From contig NZ_JQNA01000002.1 of assembly GCF_000745015.1 (NCBI RefSeq), forward strand, positions 3,348,001-3,412,000: DNA of 64,000 nt, given 5' to 3'. A program made the position numbers and the translations under genes. Source of the stretch: Burkholderia sp. 9120 (GTDB lineage: Bacteria > Pseudomonadota > Gammaproteobacteria > Burkholderiales > Burkholderiaceae). Every line of letters begins with the position of its first letter. Position 1 is the first letter of the stretch. The notes below the pieces were generated by a model, which was not told where the DNA came from, searched no databases, and saw only the letters and a list, made by a program, of their open reading frames with translations. This document shows positions 32,925 through 41,398 of the stretch, piece after piece.

Positions 32925-34142
32925 TCAAATGGCGTCTGAAGCGGTGTTGGTGTCGCGGCTTTGATCGCGTGATTCGTCGCTTCGAGCCCGCTCGCGACGG
33001 GTTGCCGAAGCGACCGGCGTTTGCGGCGAAGTCGAAACCGTGCCCGCTTCAATCGGCTTCACCTCAAGCCGGGTCTTCAACCGAAGAATCGGCGCTTCGA
33101 TCCAGCGCCACGACAACATGGCCATGACGATCGAAATCGCGAACGACGCCACGATACCGATCGCGTGCGCCCACAACGGCACCGAGCCGCCGAACAGCGC
33201 GGCCGCGTGACGGTTGCGGGTCAGGTCGGGGATCAGATTGTGATAGAGATAGAAGCCGTAGCTGATGCGTCCGAGCCCTGCTAGCCAGCCGGTTTCGAGT
33301 AAGCCGATCACTACCGCATTGCGGCAGCACGCCACCGAACACACCAGCGCCGCGATACAAACGCCGTACCACGCGCTGATCGCGGTGAAGAGAAGCGGAT
33401 TATCCAACTGAGTCCACCTCGGCTCGCTCGCGCACAAGCCCACTAGTGCAAGACTCAAACCGAACAACGTCGCGCCGTGTCCGAGCCAGGCGCGCAATGC
33501 GCTCTGCTTCCGCGCAATCGTCAAGCCGCCGATTCCACCCAACGCCAGCAGCCAGAAATTGGTCAACGGATGCGTGTAAATGGTGATTTCCTGCCAATGC
33601 GCGGCACGCATGACCAGCAATGCGACAAGACCCACCGCGACGATCACCCAGCACACCACGCGATGCCGGCGCGCGGCCAGCAGTAGTAAAAGCGGCGCGA
33701 ACACGAGATAAAACTGCTCTTCGATCGCGAGACTCCACAAGTGCGAGTAACGCCCGGGCCAGAAATGCAGCACCGAACCGATCCAGATATTCGACAGATA
33801 GGCAAAGTGATACGGCATGCCGCTCGCGAGTTCCGGACTCGCGATCCCGAACGCCATCAGCACGCTCATCACCACGAGCATCAGGTAGTAGATCGGAAAG
33901 ATGCGCAGCGTCCGGCGAAACAGAAAGCGCCTGAGCTCGGCGCCGAAACGGCCGCCGCCGGCTTCGATCCGCGTGCGTTGCGCCGACAGAATGCCGATGA
34001 TCAGAAAGCCACTGAGCGCGAAAAAAATCCATACGCCCAGATGACCGATCTCGCCGGCGTCGCCGAATAGTCGGTGCTGAAAAAATACCATCAGGACTGC
34101 AATCGCTCGCAGTCCGTCGAAGCCGGCAATCCGGTTGTTCAT
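32925..34142 (-). CDS. Acyltransferase-3 family membrane protein
   Basis: The ATG at 34142 gives 405 residues with ten or so membrane helices. The N-terminal signature is NRIAGFDGLRAIAVLMVFFQH, the OafA-type start with the catalytic His in the first helix. Conserved RR and a later LSFLI-like segment (FALSGFLIIG) follow. The enzyme adds acetyl or other acyl groups to surface sugars such as O-antigen or exopolysaccharide. The last 45 residues are hydrophilic and Ser/Arg-rich, probably disordered and cytosolic. No sugar genes are adjacent. Confidence 0.9.
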   Translation of the reverse strand: MNNRIAGFDGLRAIAVLMVFFQHRLFGDAGEIGHLGVWIFFALSGFLIIGILSAQRTRIEAGGGRFGAELRRFLFRRTLRIFPIYYLMLVVMSVLMAFGIASPELASGMPYHFAYLSNIWIGSVLHFWPGRYSHLWSLAIEEQFYLVFAPLLLLLAARRHRVVCWVIVAVGLVALLVMRAAHWQEITIYTHPLTNFWLLALGGIGGLTIARKQSALRAWLGHGATLFGLSLALVGLCASEPRWTQLDNPLLFTAISAWYGVCIAALVCSVACCRNAVVIGLLETGWLAGLGRISYGFYLYHNLIPDLTRNRHAAALFGGSVPLWAHAIGIVASFAISIVMAMLSWRWIEAPILRLKTRLEVKPIEAGTVSTSPQTPVASATRRERARSDESRDQSRDTNTASDAI

Positions 34143-34544
34143 GTGATTGTCTTCCAGAGCGAAGGCGGCGCGCGCAACGCAGCCGGACTGGGCGGTAACG
34201 GAAGGTAGTCCATCGTACGATGAAAAAAACCGAAAAAAATCGCACGGCCTATTCGATGATTTATTTTTCGCGCGGATTACCGATTGCTTTTGCGAACCAC
34301 GCCTGAAGCCGCAAAACTTGCCGCGAACTGAATTCACGACATCTCTGCATTACCGCATGCCAACAGCGGCATTTCAGATCGCCACTTTGCGCGCTGCGAT
34401 TAAAGGCCACTTGTCAGCGCGCGGGAGATTGGCGCACGACATGGGTGGGAACGTTTTATTGTCATGGGGTTCCTACGAACAACAGCGGCGGCCGGCCGTC
34501 TGTCATTACGCGCCGCTTGCGCGTGTCATTCTGAGAGAAGCCGA
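34143..34544. other. 402-base divergent intergenic region
   Basis: This lies between the leftward acyltransferase and rightward OpgC-like genes. No credible gene is seen. A 12-bp palindrome CATCGTACGATG at 34211-34222, followed by seven A residues, and an A/T-rich segment (34223-34270) mark the likely control area. Two promoters must be here, but no consensus pair is convincing. Confidence 0.5.
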
Positions 34545-35678
34545 ATGGAAAACCGTCACGGGCGTTCCGAAGGCAGTCCGCATGGCGGACGTTCGATCGA
34601 AGTGGACTTCTTTCGCGGCGTCGTGCTGATCGTCATCGTGCTGGATCACATTCCGGGCAGCACGTTGTCGCATCTGATGTTGCACGCGTACGCACTGTGC
34701 GATTCCGCCGAAGTGTTCGTGTTTCTCGGCGGCTATGCGTCGGCGGCGGCGTACACGGCGGTGCTCGCCGGCCGTGGCGAAAGCGCGGCGAAGCTGCGCT
34801 TCGTCAAACGGTGCTGGGAGATCTACCGGGCCTATCTGCTGACGGCGGTGTTGACGCTGGTGTCCGGCGCGCTTCTCGCGCTGCTGCATCTGAATCCGCC
34901 GATGGTCGACCTGACCGGCTGGGCGCCGTTCTCGGCGCAGCCGCTGCACACAGCGTTCGATATCGCGGTGCTGCGGCGTCAGCCGTATCTGTCGAGTGTG
35001 CTGCCCATGTACGTGATTTTCGCGCTATGCGTGCCGTTCGCGGTGCCGCTCGCGCGCCGTTCGTGGTGGCTGGCGCTTGCCCTAAGCGTGGCGATCTGGG
35101 CGTTTGCGCGGCCGCTGGCCGCGTTTTTCAGCATTGACGACATGGCCGACTGGGCCTTTAATCCGTTTGCCTGGCAACTGATGTTCGTGCTCGGTATTCT
35201 GTGCCGGGTGCAGCCGATCAGCGAGCGCTTTCACACCAGCCGCACCTCGCGCTGGCTGACCCGGTTCGCCGTGATCGCGGTGCTGACATTCGCCGTGGTT
35301 AAACTATTCGTGCTGACGCAACCCTTGCCCGGCGCACTTAAACAGAATCTCTCTCCTGACCGCGTGATCAATTTCATCGTTATCGCCTGGCTCGCCGCGC
35401 AGTTCGTGCGCATGGGCAGTATCGCGTGGCTCGCGCAGCGGTTGCCTGCCGTCGTGACGGTCGGCCGCACCGGGCTGGTGTGTTTCGTCGCGGGCACGCT
35501 GGTGTCGCTGATCGTCGATACGGCCACGCCGCACACGTTCCATGGTTTTCGCGGCGTGCTGATCGGGCTGGGCGGCGACCTGGTCGCGATCGGCGCGCTG
35601 CTGATGATCGCGCGCGGCTGGCATGGCTGGAAGCGCCAGCCGCAGCGCGCGGCCGCCAATGGCGCGGGCTGCGGATGA
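34545..35678 (+). CDS. opgC: OpgC-like membrane acyltransferase
   Basis: The ATG at 34545 gives 377 residues with about ten membrane helices. The N terminus has VDFFRGVVLIVIVLDHIPGS, typical of OpgC, which succinylates osmoregulated periplasmic glucans. HAYALCDSAEVFVFLGGYAS follows and belongs to the same family. The stop overlaps the next start (ATGA), so the esterase gene is coupled. No opgGH genes are near, so a link to glucans is by family only. Confidence 0.88.
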   Translation: MENRHGRSEGSPHGGRSIEVDFFRGVVLIVIVLDHIPGSTLSHLMLHAYALCDSAEVFVFLGGYASAAAYTAVLAGRGESAAKLRFVKRCWEIYRAYLLTAVLTLVSGALLALLHLNPPMVDLTGWAPFSAQPLHTAFDIAVLRRQPYLSSVLPMYVIFALCVPFAVPLARRSWWLALALSVAIWAFARPLAAFFSIDDMADWAFNPFAWQLMFVLGILCRVQPISERFHTSRTSRWLTRFAVIAVLTFAVVKLFVLTQPLPGALKQNLSPDRVINFIVIAWLAAQFVRMGSIAWLAQRLPAVVTVGRTGLVCFVAGTLVSLIVDTATPHTFHGFRGVLIGLGGDLVAIGALLMIARGWHGWKRQPQRAAANGAGCG

Positions 35679-37351
35679 TGGCGTGGCGGCGCCGGTTGAG
35701 TCGAGCGCGTGATCGGCGTCTGGCCGCTGCGGTCTCGGTCGGTGCCGCCGCGTTTTGGCTGGGTGCCCAGCCGGCGCTCGCCGCGCCCAAGGAAGCCCCG
35801 CTCGCCATGCGCTGCGCCGAACTCGCGGGCGCGGTGCTGCCGCCTGAACTGATCGCGTTGCCGACGGCCGGCGTGCTGATCGAAAGCGCGAACATGGTGG
35901 GCGCCACCGCACCCGGTAATCAGCAGGGCGGCGAGTATTGCCGTATCACCGGCCGTATCAAGGCGCTCAAAGCCACCACACCCGATATCCGTTTCGATCT
36001 GAATTTGCCGCGCCGCTGGAACGGCCGCGCGTTGCAGATTGGTGGCGGCGGATATAACGGGGTGGTGGTGAGCGGCACCGGCGTGATGCCGTTTTCACCG
36101 GATCGTGCGCCGCTCGCGCAAGGCTATGCGACCTTCGGCGACGACTCGGGGCATGTGGGCGATTCGTCGCTCGCGGTGTTTGGTCTGGTCGACGAGGCGG
36201 TGACGAATTTCGGCTACGCGCACCTGAAGAAAACCCACGACACGGCGCTCGCCTTGATTGCGCGCGCGTACGGCCGGCCGCCGCAGCGCATGTACTTTGC
36301 CGGCGGCTCGACCGGCGGGCGTGAAGGCTACACCGTGATGCAGCGCTATCCCGACGACTACGACGGCGTGATCGCCAATTCGCCCGCGCTCAATTTTTCC
36401 GGCGTGCGTCTGCTCGGCCTGAAGCTCGGCCAGGCCGAATATGCGACGCCAGGCGGCTTCATTCCGCCGTTGCTGCTGGAGCATGTCTATCAACGGACGC
36501 TGGCCGTTTGCGACAAGCTCGACGGCGTGGTGGACGGCATTGTCAGCGACGTCGCCGCGTGCCGCGAGCACGAGGCGGAGATCATCGCGTCATTACGCTG
36601 CGAGGGGCACACGCCGGTGCACGACGAATGCCTCACCGACCCGCAGCTCGCCACCTTGCTGGTGATGCGCGACGGACTCTCGTTGCCGTACAAGCTGGCG
36701 TGGGACGTTGGCGGCTATCGCGGCTACAACCTCTTTCAGGGTACACACCTGACGGGCATGCTGGGCCTCGCGCATCAATCGGAGCGCCTGCCGGTGCCCA
36801 CGTTCTTCGCCAACGGCTATCTGTTCGCGCAGGGCGACGGCTATATCCGCTATTTCGTCGCGCATGACGCGGAGTTCGACTCGCTCAGATTCGATCCGCA
36901 GCATCCGGGGAAATATCGCGCGCAACTGGTTGCGTTGTCACAGACCATCGGCTCGATGAATCCCGATCTGTCGCGCTACATTGCGCACGGCGGCAAGCTC
37001 ATCACGCTGCAAGGTCTCGCCGACGAAGTCATCAGCCCGAACCAGACCATCGCGTATTACGAGGCGCTGAATGAGCGCTTCGGCAACGATCAGGTGAACA
37101 GTTTCATGCGGCTCTACATGGTGCCGGGTTTTCAGCACGGCAGCGGCGTGTTCATTCCGTCGGTGGATCTGCTGGGCGCGCTCGACGCCTGGGTGACGCG
37201 CGGCGTGGCGCCCGAAACCTTGACCGCGACCGATATCGCACCGGCCACCAACGGACGCTCGCGGCCGTTGTGCCGATACCCGCTGTTTCCTCGCTATGTG
37301 GGCAAGGGGAGTATCAATCTCGCCAGCAGCTTTGTGTGCTCGGAACCGTGA
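35675..37351 (+). CDS. Tannase/feruloyl-esterase family protein
   Basis: The ATG at 35675 overlaps the OpgC-like stop. The 558-residue product has a basic signal peptide (ending LGAQPALA, about residue 37) and is exported. The nucleophile Ser is in AGGSTGGREGY (about residue 210), the acid in GLADEVISP (about 450) and the His in GFQHGSG (about 485). In family enzymes the Ser and His are each next to a Cys (CS and HC), joined by a disulfide; here both positions are Gly. The coordinated loss suggests a subfamily with a differently held triad. It probably cleaves hydroxycinnamate or gallate esters; the substrate is unproven. Confidence 0.86.
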   Translation: MMAWRRRLSRARDRRLAAAVSVGAAAFWLGAQPALAAPKEAPLAMRCAELAGAVLPPELIALPTAGVLIESANMVGATAPGNQQGGEYCRITGRIKALKATTPDIRFDLNLPRRWNGRALQIGGGGYNGVVVSGTGVMPFSPDRAPLAQGYATFGDDSGHVGDSSLAVFGLVDEAVTNFGYAHLKKTHDTALALIARAYGRPPQRMYFAGGSTGGREGYTVMQRYPDDYDGVIANSPALNFSGVRLLGLKLGQAEYATPGGFIPPLLLEHVYQRTLAVCDKLDGVVDGIVSDVAACREHEAEIIASLRCEGHTPVHDECLTDPQLATLLVMRDGLSLPYKLAWDVGGYRGYNLFQGTHLTGMLGLAHQSERLPVPTFFANGYLFAQGDGYIRYFVAHDAEFDSLRFDPQHPGKYRAQLVALSQTIGSMNPDLSRYIAHGGKLITLQGLADEVISPNQTIAYYEALNERFGNDQVNSFMRLYMVPGFQHGSGVFIPSVDLLGALDAWVTRGVAPETLTATDIAPATNGRSRPLCRYPLFPRYVGKGSINLASSFVCSEP

Positions 37352-37538
37352 AGTGATGCCGGGTCGTAGTGCTTGCGTTTGCAACGGTTGGTAGAGGGTT
37401 TGAAGGGTTTGCAATTACCACCTGCACCCTACGCACCCCACACGCCATGTGAACAGAGCGGCAGCGCCCTTAATGAGCGCCACGAACGCCACCGCCCCCT
37501 TCCGCAGATCAAATCAGAAACGCGACGCAAGCCACGCA

Positions 37539-37940
37539 TCACTGACCGTTCTGCATCGTCCCGCCGTTGACGCCATTGCCGCGAATACCGTTATTCGTTC
37601 CGTTGTTCATATTCGCCCCGTTGTTCATGCCGCCCTTCGAACCGTTCATCGGCGCGCTATTCGGCGACGCTCCCGTGCCGGTGCCCATGCCGCCACCGGT
37701 GCCGGTCACGCCCGGCGAACCGTAGCCCGAACTACCCGGGTTCTTCATCGAATTCGGACCGACACCCGGCGTAGCCGTGCCGCCTGCGCCGCCCGTCGTG
37801 CCGCCGCCGGCGCCGATGCCGTTACCGCCTCCGTTGCCACCACCGGCTCCCGCACCCGCGCCGCCGGCCTGTGCGTAAACCCCACCCGAGAGCGCCATCA
37901 CGAGCGCCGATGCAAAAATCGCCTTGGTCATGTGTTTCAT
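37539..37940 (-). CDS. Gly/Asn-rich exported hypothetical protein
   Basis: This 133-residue protein has a signal peptide (about 1-24, ending GGVYA). A low-complexity mature region of Gly, Asn, Thr and Ala follows (GGAGAGAGGGNGGGNG near the start, later NNGANMNNGTNNG). It has no Cys and no domain. It is probably a secreted or outer-surface structural or adhesive protein, or simply unfolded periplasmic material. The AGGTGG-type site before the ATG at 37940 supports translation. It is a single gene between the esterase and the stressosome operon. Confidence 0.6.
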   Translation of the reverse strand: MKHMTKAIFASALVMALSGGVYAQAGGAGAGAGGGNGGGNGIGAGGGTTGGAGGTATPGVGPNSMKNPGSSGYGSPGVTGTGGGMGTGTGASPNSAPMNGSKGGMNNGANMNNGTNNGIRGNGVNGGTMQNGQ

Positions 37941-38492
37941 GGTCCACCTCCATCACAGTCGGTTAATGTCACGCGAGCGATGTCGCTCGCATGATGAATC
38001 TCGCGCAAGCGGTGTGCCTTGGCGACGCCGATCTTTGCGCATGAGGCGTTCCCGGCGACGTCTGCAAGAGTGGGTGCAAAGGTAGTTATCCCAAGCAATG
38101 ACGACCGGACAGGGCGGCACGAAAAAGGAGGCGATCTGTACCGGGCAAAACCCAGATCAACCCAGGCAAACGTTTGCCTTGCGGCGCAGCCAGTGCGTCC
38201 AGGCCGACGCTCGACAGGTGTCGCCGCGACGTTCAGAGAAGGCAATAGTTACCTTATTTTTCCAAGATATTTGGACCGCTGAAGTAAAAGAATCCGATTC
38301 AGATCAAGGCACGTGATCGGTCCACTTGCACATCGGGTAGAAGGTGCCGATGAATCGCGGTAGCGGCACTGTTAGGGCGCTAAGACACATGCTAGAGTCC
38401 AATTCGCCTACCGGCAGCATCAGTGATTGCCACCAGAAAATACGCGGACCGGCCCGTCGCGCCGTCCGCTGAAAACGACTAGGGATATCCGT
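37941..38492. other. 552-base intergenic region before the stressosome operon
   Basis: No credible gene is present. It holds a 16-bp LacI-type palindrome at 38164-38179. An AT-rich segment around 38248-38290 (CTTATTTTTCCAAGATATTTGG) could be the promoter of the rsb-like operon. Divergent promoters for the Gly-rich gene and the rsb operon are expected here. Confidence 0.55.
38164..38179. promoter_or_regulatory. LacI/GalR-type operator palindrome
   Basis: AGGCAAACGTTTGCCT is a perfect 16-bp palindrome. Its centre, GCAAACGTTTGC, is the same as in PurR/LacI-family operators, with the central CpG. No LacI-family gene is in the window. It lies 224 bases before the Gly-rich start and 314 before the rsbR-like start. 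Confidence 0.6.
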
Positions 38493-39401
38493 ATGGAAAC
38501 GCTTGGCGGAACGCGTCTCGCCCAACTCTTCAACGATCGGCAAACCGAGTTGCTGGGCGAGTGGATCGCTCAGCAATACGCTATCGCGTCGCGCCGCGGT
38601 GGCGTTGCCGAAGCGCAATTGCGCAATCAGTTCGTCCAGTTTGTCGCGTTGACCTGCGCAGCGCTGGGCGCTTCCGATCGTGTCGAATTCAAAACGCCTT
38701 TGTGGGACGAGGTCCGCGGTTTCCTGGCCGAAGTATCCACGCAGCGCGCGCGGCAAGGATTCACGCCGGTCGAAACGGCCATGTTCGTGTTCTCGCTGAA
38801 AGAGCCGCTTTTTTCGCGCCTGCGCGTGGAACTGCTGAACGATCCCGCCAAGCTGGCGGAACTCACGTGGACCGTCAGTACCTTGCTGGATGCCCTCGGC
38901 CTGTACACCACCGAGGTCTACCAGACGAGCCGCGAACAGGTGATCGTGCGCCAGCAGCAGGAACTGCTCGAACTGTCCACGCCGGTCGTGCAACTGTGGG
39001 ACGGCATTCTCGCGCTGCCGCTGATCGGCACGCTGGATTCGGCGCGCACCCAGGTGGTGATGGAAAGCCTGCTGCAGAAAATCGTCGAAACGGGCGCGGC
39101 GATCGCGATCATCGACATTACCGGCGTGCCGATCGTCGACACGCTCGTCGCCCAGCATCTGCTCAAGACCGTGGCGGCCGCGCGGCTGATGGGCGCGGAC
39201 TGCATCATTAGCGGCATCCGGCCGCAGATCGCGCAAACCATTGTTCATCTGGGCGTCAATCTGTCGAACGTGATCACCAAGGCCACGCTCGCCGACGCCT
39301 TCGTGATCGCATTGCAGCGCAGCGGCAAGTCGTTGCAGGTCGGCGCGTCACGCACCGAGGGCCCCGGCGCTGCGCCGGTCAACCCGTTTGCCGGCGTTTG
39401 A
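38493..39401 (+). CDS. rsbR: RsbR-like stressosome subunit
   Basis: The ATG at 38493 gives 302 residues. The N-terminal 150 residues form a helical, globin-like sensor; the C-terminal half is a STAS domain. Two Thr of the type phosphorylated by RsbT are kept: in DITGVPIVDT and in GIRPQIAQT. The protein should assemble with RsbS into a stressosome and sense an unknown signal with its N terminus. It begins the run rsbR-S-T-phosphatase-kinase-kinase with 34 bases to the next gene. No sigma factor follows, unlike in Bacillus. Confidence 0.92.
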   Translation: METLGGTRLAQLFNDRQTELLGEWIAQQYAIASRRGGVAEAQLRNQFVQFVALTCAALGASDRVEFKTPLWDEVRGFLAEVSTQRARQGFTPVETAMFVFSLKEPLFSRLRVELLNDPAKLAELTWTVSTLLDALGLYTTEVYQTSREQVIVRQQQELLELSTPVVQLWDGILALPLIGTLDSARTQVVMESLLQKIVETGAAIAIIDITGVPIVDTLVAQHLLKTVAAARLMGADCIISGIRPQIAQTIVHLGVNLSNVITKATLADAFVIALQRSGKSLQVGASRTEGPGAAPVNPFAGV

Positions 39402-39435
39402 CGCCGGTTCCCGCGCACATTAACCGGACCCGGCG

Positions 39436-39795
39436 ATGGAACGCATTCCGATTTTGCGGATGGGCAAGTTTCTGCTCGTCACGATTCAGGTAGACATGCA
39501 CGACCGTCTGGCCATGACCTTGCAGGACGATCTGACCAGCCGCATCGTGAAAGACCGTGCAAAAGGCGTGCTGATCGATATTTCGTCGCTCGACGTGGTG
39601 GACTCGTTCATCGGACGGATGATCGGCGACACCGCCGCGATGGCACGCGTGCTCGACGCGCAAACCGTGGTGGTCGGCATGCAGCCGTCCGTCGCGATCA
39701 CGCTGGTCGAACTCGGGCTCGCGTTGCCCGGCGTGCGCACCGCGCTGAACGTCGAGAAGGGCATGGCGTTGCTAACCGGGTCGGACACGTTTTGA
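39436..39795 (+). CDS. rsbS: RsbS-like stressosome STAS protein
   Basis: This is a 119-residue single STAS domain. The phosphorylatable Ser is in DISSLDVVDSFIGRMIGDTA (VDSF), matching Bacillus RsbS Ser59. It would hold the switch kinase RsbT until phosphorylated. Length and start (MERIPILRMGKFLLVTIQVD) are normal. It overlaps the next gene by four bases (TTGA if the TTG is used). Confidence 0.92.
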   Translation: MERIPILRMGKFLLVTIQVDMHDRLAMTLQDDLTSRIVKDRAKGVLIDISSLDVVDSFIGRMIGDTAAMARVLDAQTVVVGMQPSVAITLVELGLALPGVRTALNVEKGMALLTGSDTF

Positions 39796-40274
39796 ACGCG
39801 TTTGCCGGCGGACCTTCCGATACCGCGCCACTATCCTCCATGACGAGCCCTTCTTCGCTGCCAGGCGCTCAGGCGCCGTACGAGGTCCTGCCGATCCGCT
39901 CGGACGAGCAGATCGTACGGCTGCGTCGTCAGGTGCGCGAGAAGGCGGTGGCACTCGGTATGTCGCTCATCGATCAGACGAAATTCGTCACCGCGGCGAG
40001 CGAGCTTGCTCGCAATACCCTCACGTACGGCGGCGGCGGTGACGTACACTTTTATCAGGTTCAACAGAACAGCCGTAGCGGCCTGCGACTCGAGTTTATC
40101 GACCACGGGCCGGGTATCGCGGACATCCCGAGAGCATTGACCGACGGCTTCACCAGCGGCAATGGTCTAGGTCTGGGTCTCGGCGGCGCGAAGAGGCTGT
40201 GCGACGAGTTCGAGATCCGCTCGTCGCCAGGCGAGGGTACTCACATTTCGATTACTAAATGGAAGCCGTTCTAA
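39792..40274 (+). CDS. rsbT: RsbT-like switch kinase
   Basis: This GHKL-fold serine/threonine kinase is up to 160 residues. The TTG start at 39792 overlaps the RsbS stop; an ATG at 39840 gives 144 residues, nearer the usual length, but lacks a ribosome site. The ATP-site motifs are intact: ASELARNTLTYGGGG (N box), DHGPGI and NGLGLGLGGAKRL. It should phosphorylate RsbR/RsbS and then leave the stressosome to act on its own target, which in this organism is probably the downstream phosphatase or kinase proteins. It overlaps the next gene by 16 bases. Confidence 0.9.
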   Translation: MNAFAGGPSDTAPLSSMTSPSSLPGAQAPYEVLPIRSDEQIVRLRRQVREKAVALGMSLIDQTKFVTAASELARNTLTYGGGGDVHFYQVQQNSRSGLRLEFIDHGPGIADIPRALTDGFTSGNGLGLGLGGAKRLCDEFEIRSSPGEGTHISITKWKPF

Positions 40275-41398
40275 ACCGGTCGAGCGCCACCCAGCAGCGC
40301 TTCGAAATTGGCGATCCAAGCCAGGTCTCGTTCGCGCGGCGCGGCATCAGCGAAATCGCACAAGCCGTGGGCTGCGGCGAAACGATTGTCGGCCGGCTGG
40401 CGATCATCGTGACCGAGTGCGCCACCAATCAGCTCAAACACGCGCAGCGCGGCGAATTGCTGGTGCGCGCGCTCAGCGAAGTCGTGCCGCCCGGCTCGGG
40501 CCTGGCATCACGTTACGGCGTCGAGTTGCTGGCGATCGACAACGGTCCGGGCATTCATGACCTGCACGCCTGTTTCGTCGACGGTTATACGACGGCCGGC
40601 AGTCCCGGCAACGGCATGGGTGCGATCCAGCGGCTTGCCGACCAGCTCGATATCTGGAGCGCACCGGCTCGCGGCACGATTTTGCGCGCCGTGGTGTGGG
40701 CGGAAAGCGGGGCTTCGGCGGCGGGTTCAGTGGGCGCAAGAGACCCGAGCCATACCCGCGACACGGGCGCCCCCAGCGACTCCGCGCCGATCGAATTCGG
40801 CGCGATCAATCTGCCTCTTCAGGGCGAGTGGGTGTGCGGCGACGCGTGGTCATGCGGCTACGCGGACGGCGAATTCTCCGTGATGATCGCCGACGGACTT
40901 GGCCACGGTGAATTAGCCAATACCGCTGCGATTGCCGCGACCGATACCTTCGCCCAGCTCGGACCGTCGAGCCTCGAACAGATCGTCGAAGCCTCGCACG
41001 AAGCGTTGCGCGCCACGCGCGGCGCGGCGCTCGGCGTCGCGCGGATTCCCGCCGGCGGCGTCGCGCAGGGCGCGCCCGCGACGGCACGCTTTTGCGGCAT
41101 CGGCAATATCGCCGCGAGCGTCTGGACGCCGCAAGGTCATCGCCATCTGGTGTCGCACGCGGGCATTGTCGGCCATCAGATGCACAAGGCGCAGGCCTTC
41201 CAGGTCGACTGGCCGCATGGCGCATTACTGATCCTGCACTCCGACGGTCTGGCCACGCGCTGGGATCTGAGTCCGTATCCCGGCCTGGCGCTACGTCATC
41301 CGGCGTTGATCGCGGCGGTGCTCTATCGCGACTTTGCGCGCGGCCGCGACGATATCACCGTGGTCGTCGCACGCGCCCGGCACAGCGAGCCCCTGTGA
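40259..41398 (+). CDS. ATPase-PP2C (SpoIIE-type) phosphatase, RsbX/RsbU-like
   Basis: This 379-residue two-domain protein has a GHKL-type ATPase (about 10-150, N box TECATNQLKHA, then AIDNGPGIHD) joined to a SpoIIE-like PP2C phosphatase (about 175-375). Metal-binding Asp residues are in IADGLGHGELANTA and HSDGL. Bacillus RsbX resets RsbR/RsbS by dephosphorylation; this product combines that activity with a second kinase-like domain. It overlaps RsbT by 16 bases and the next gene by one base, so translation is coupled throughout. Confidence 0.9.
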   Translation: MEAVLNRSSATQQRFEIGDPSQVSFARRGISEIAQAVGCGETIVGRLAIIVTECATNQLKHAQRGELLVRALSEVVPPGSGLASRYGVELLAIDNGPGIHDLHACFVDGYTTAGSPGNGMGAIQRLADQLDIWSAPARGTILRAVVWAESGASAAGSVGARDPSHTRDTGAPSDSAPIEFGAINLPLQGEWVCGDAWSCGYADGEFSVMIADGLGHGELANTAAIAATDTFAQLGPSSLEQIVEASHEALRATRGAALGVARIPAGGVAQGAPATARFCGIGNIAASVWTPQGHRHLVSHAGIVGHQMHKAQAFQVDWPHGALLILHSDGLATRWDLSPYPGLALRHPALIAAVLYRDFARGRDDITVVVARARHSEPL

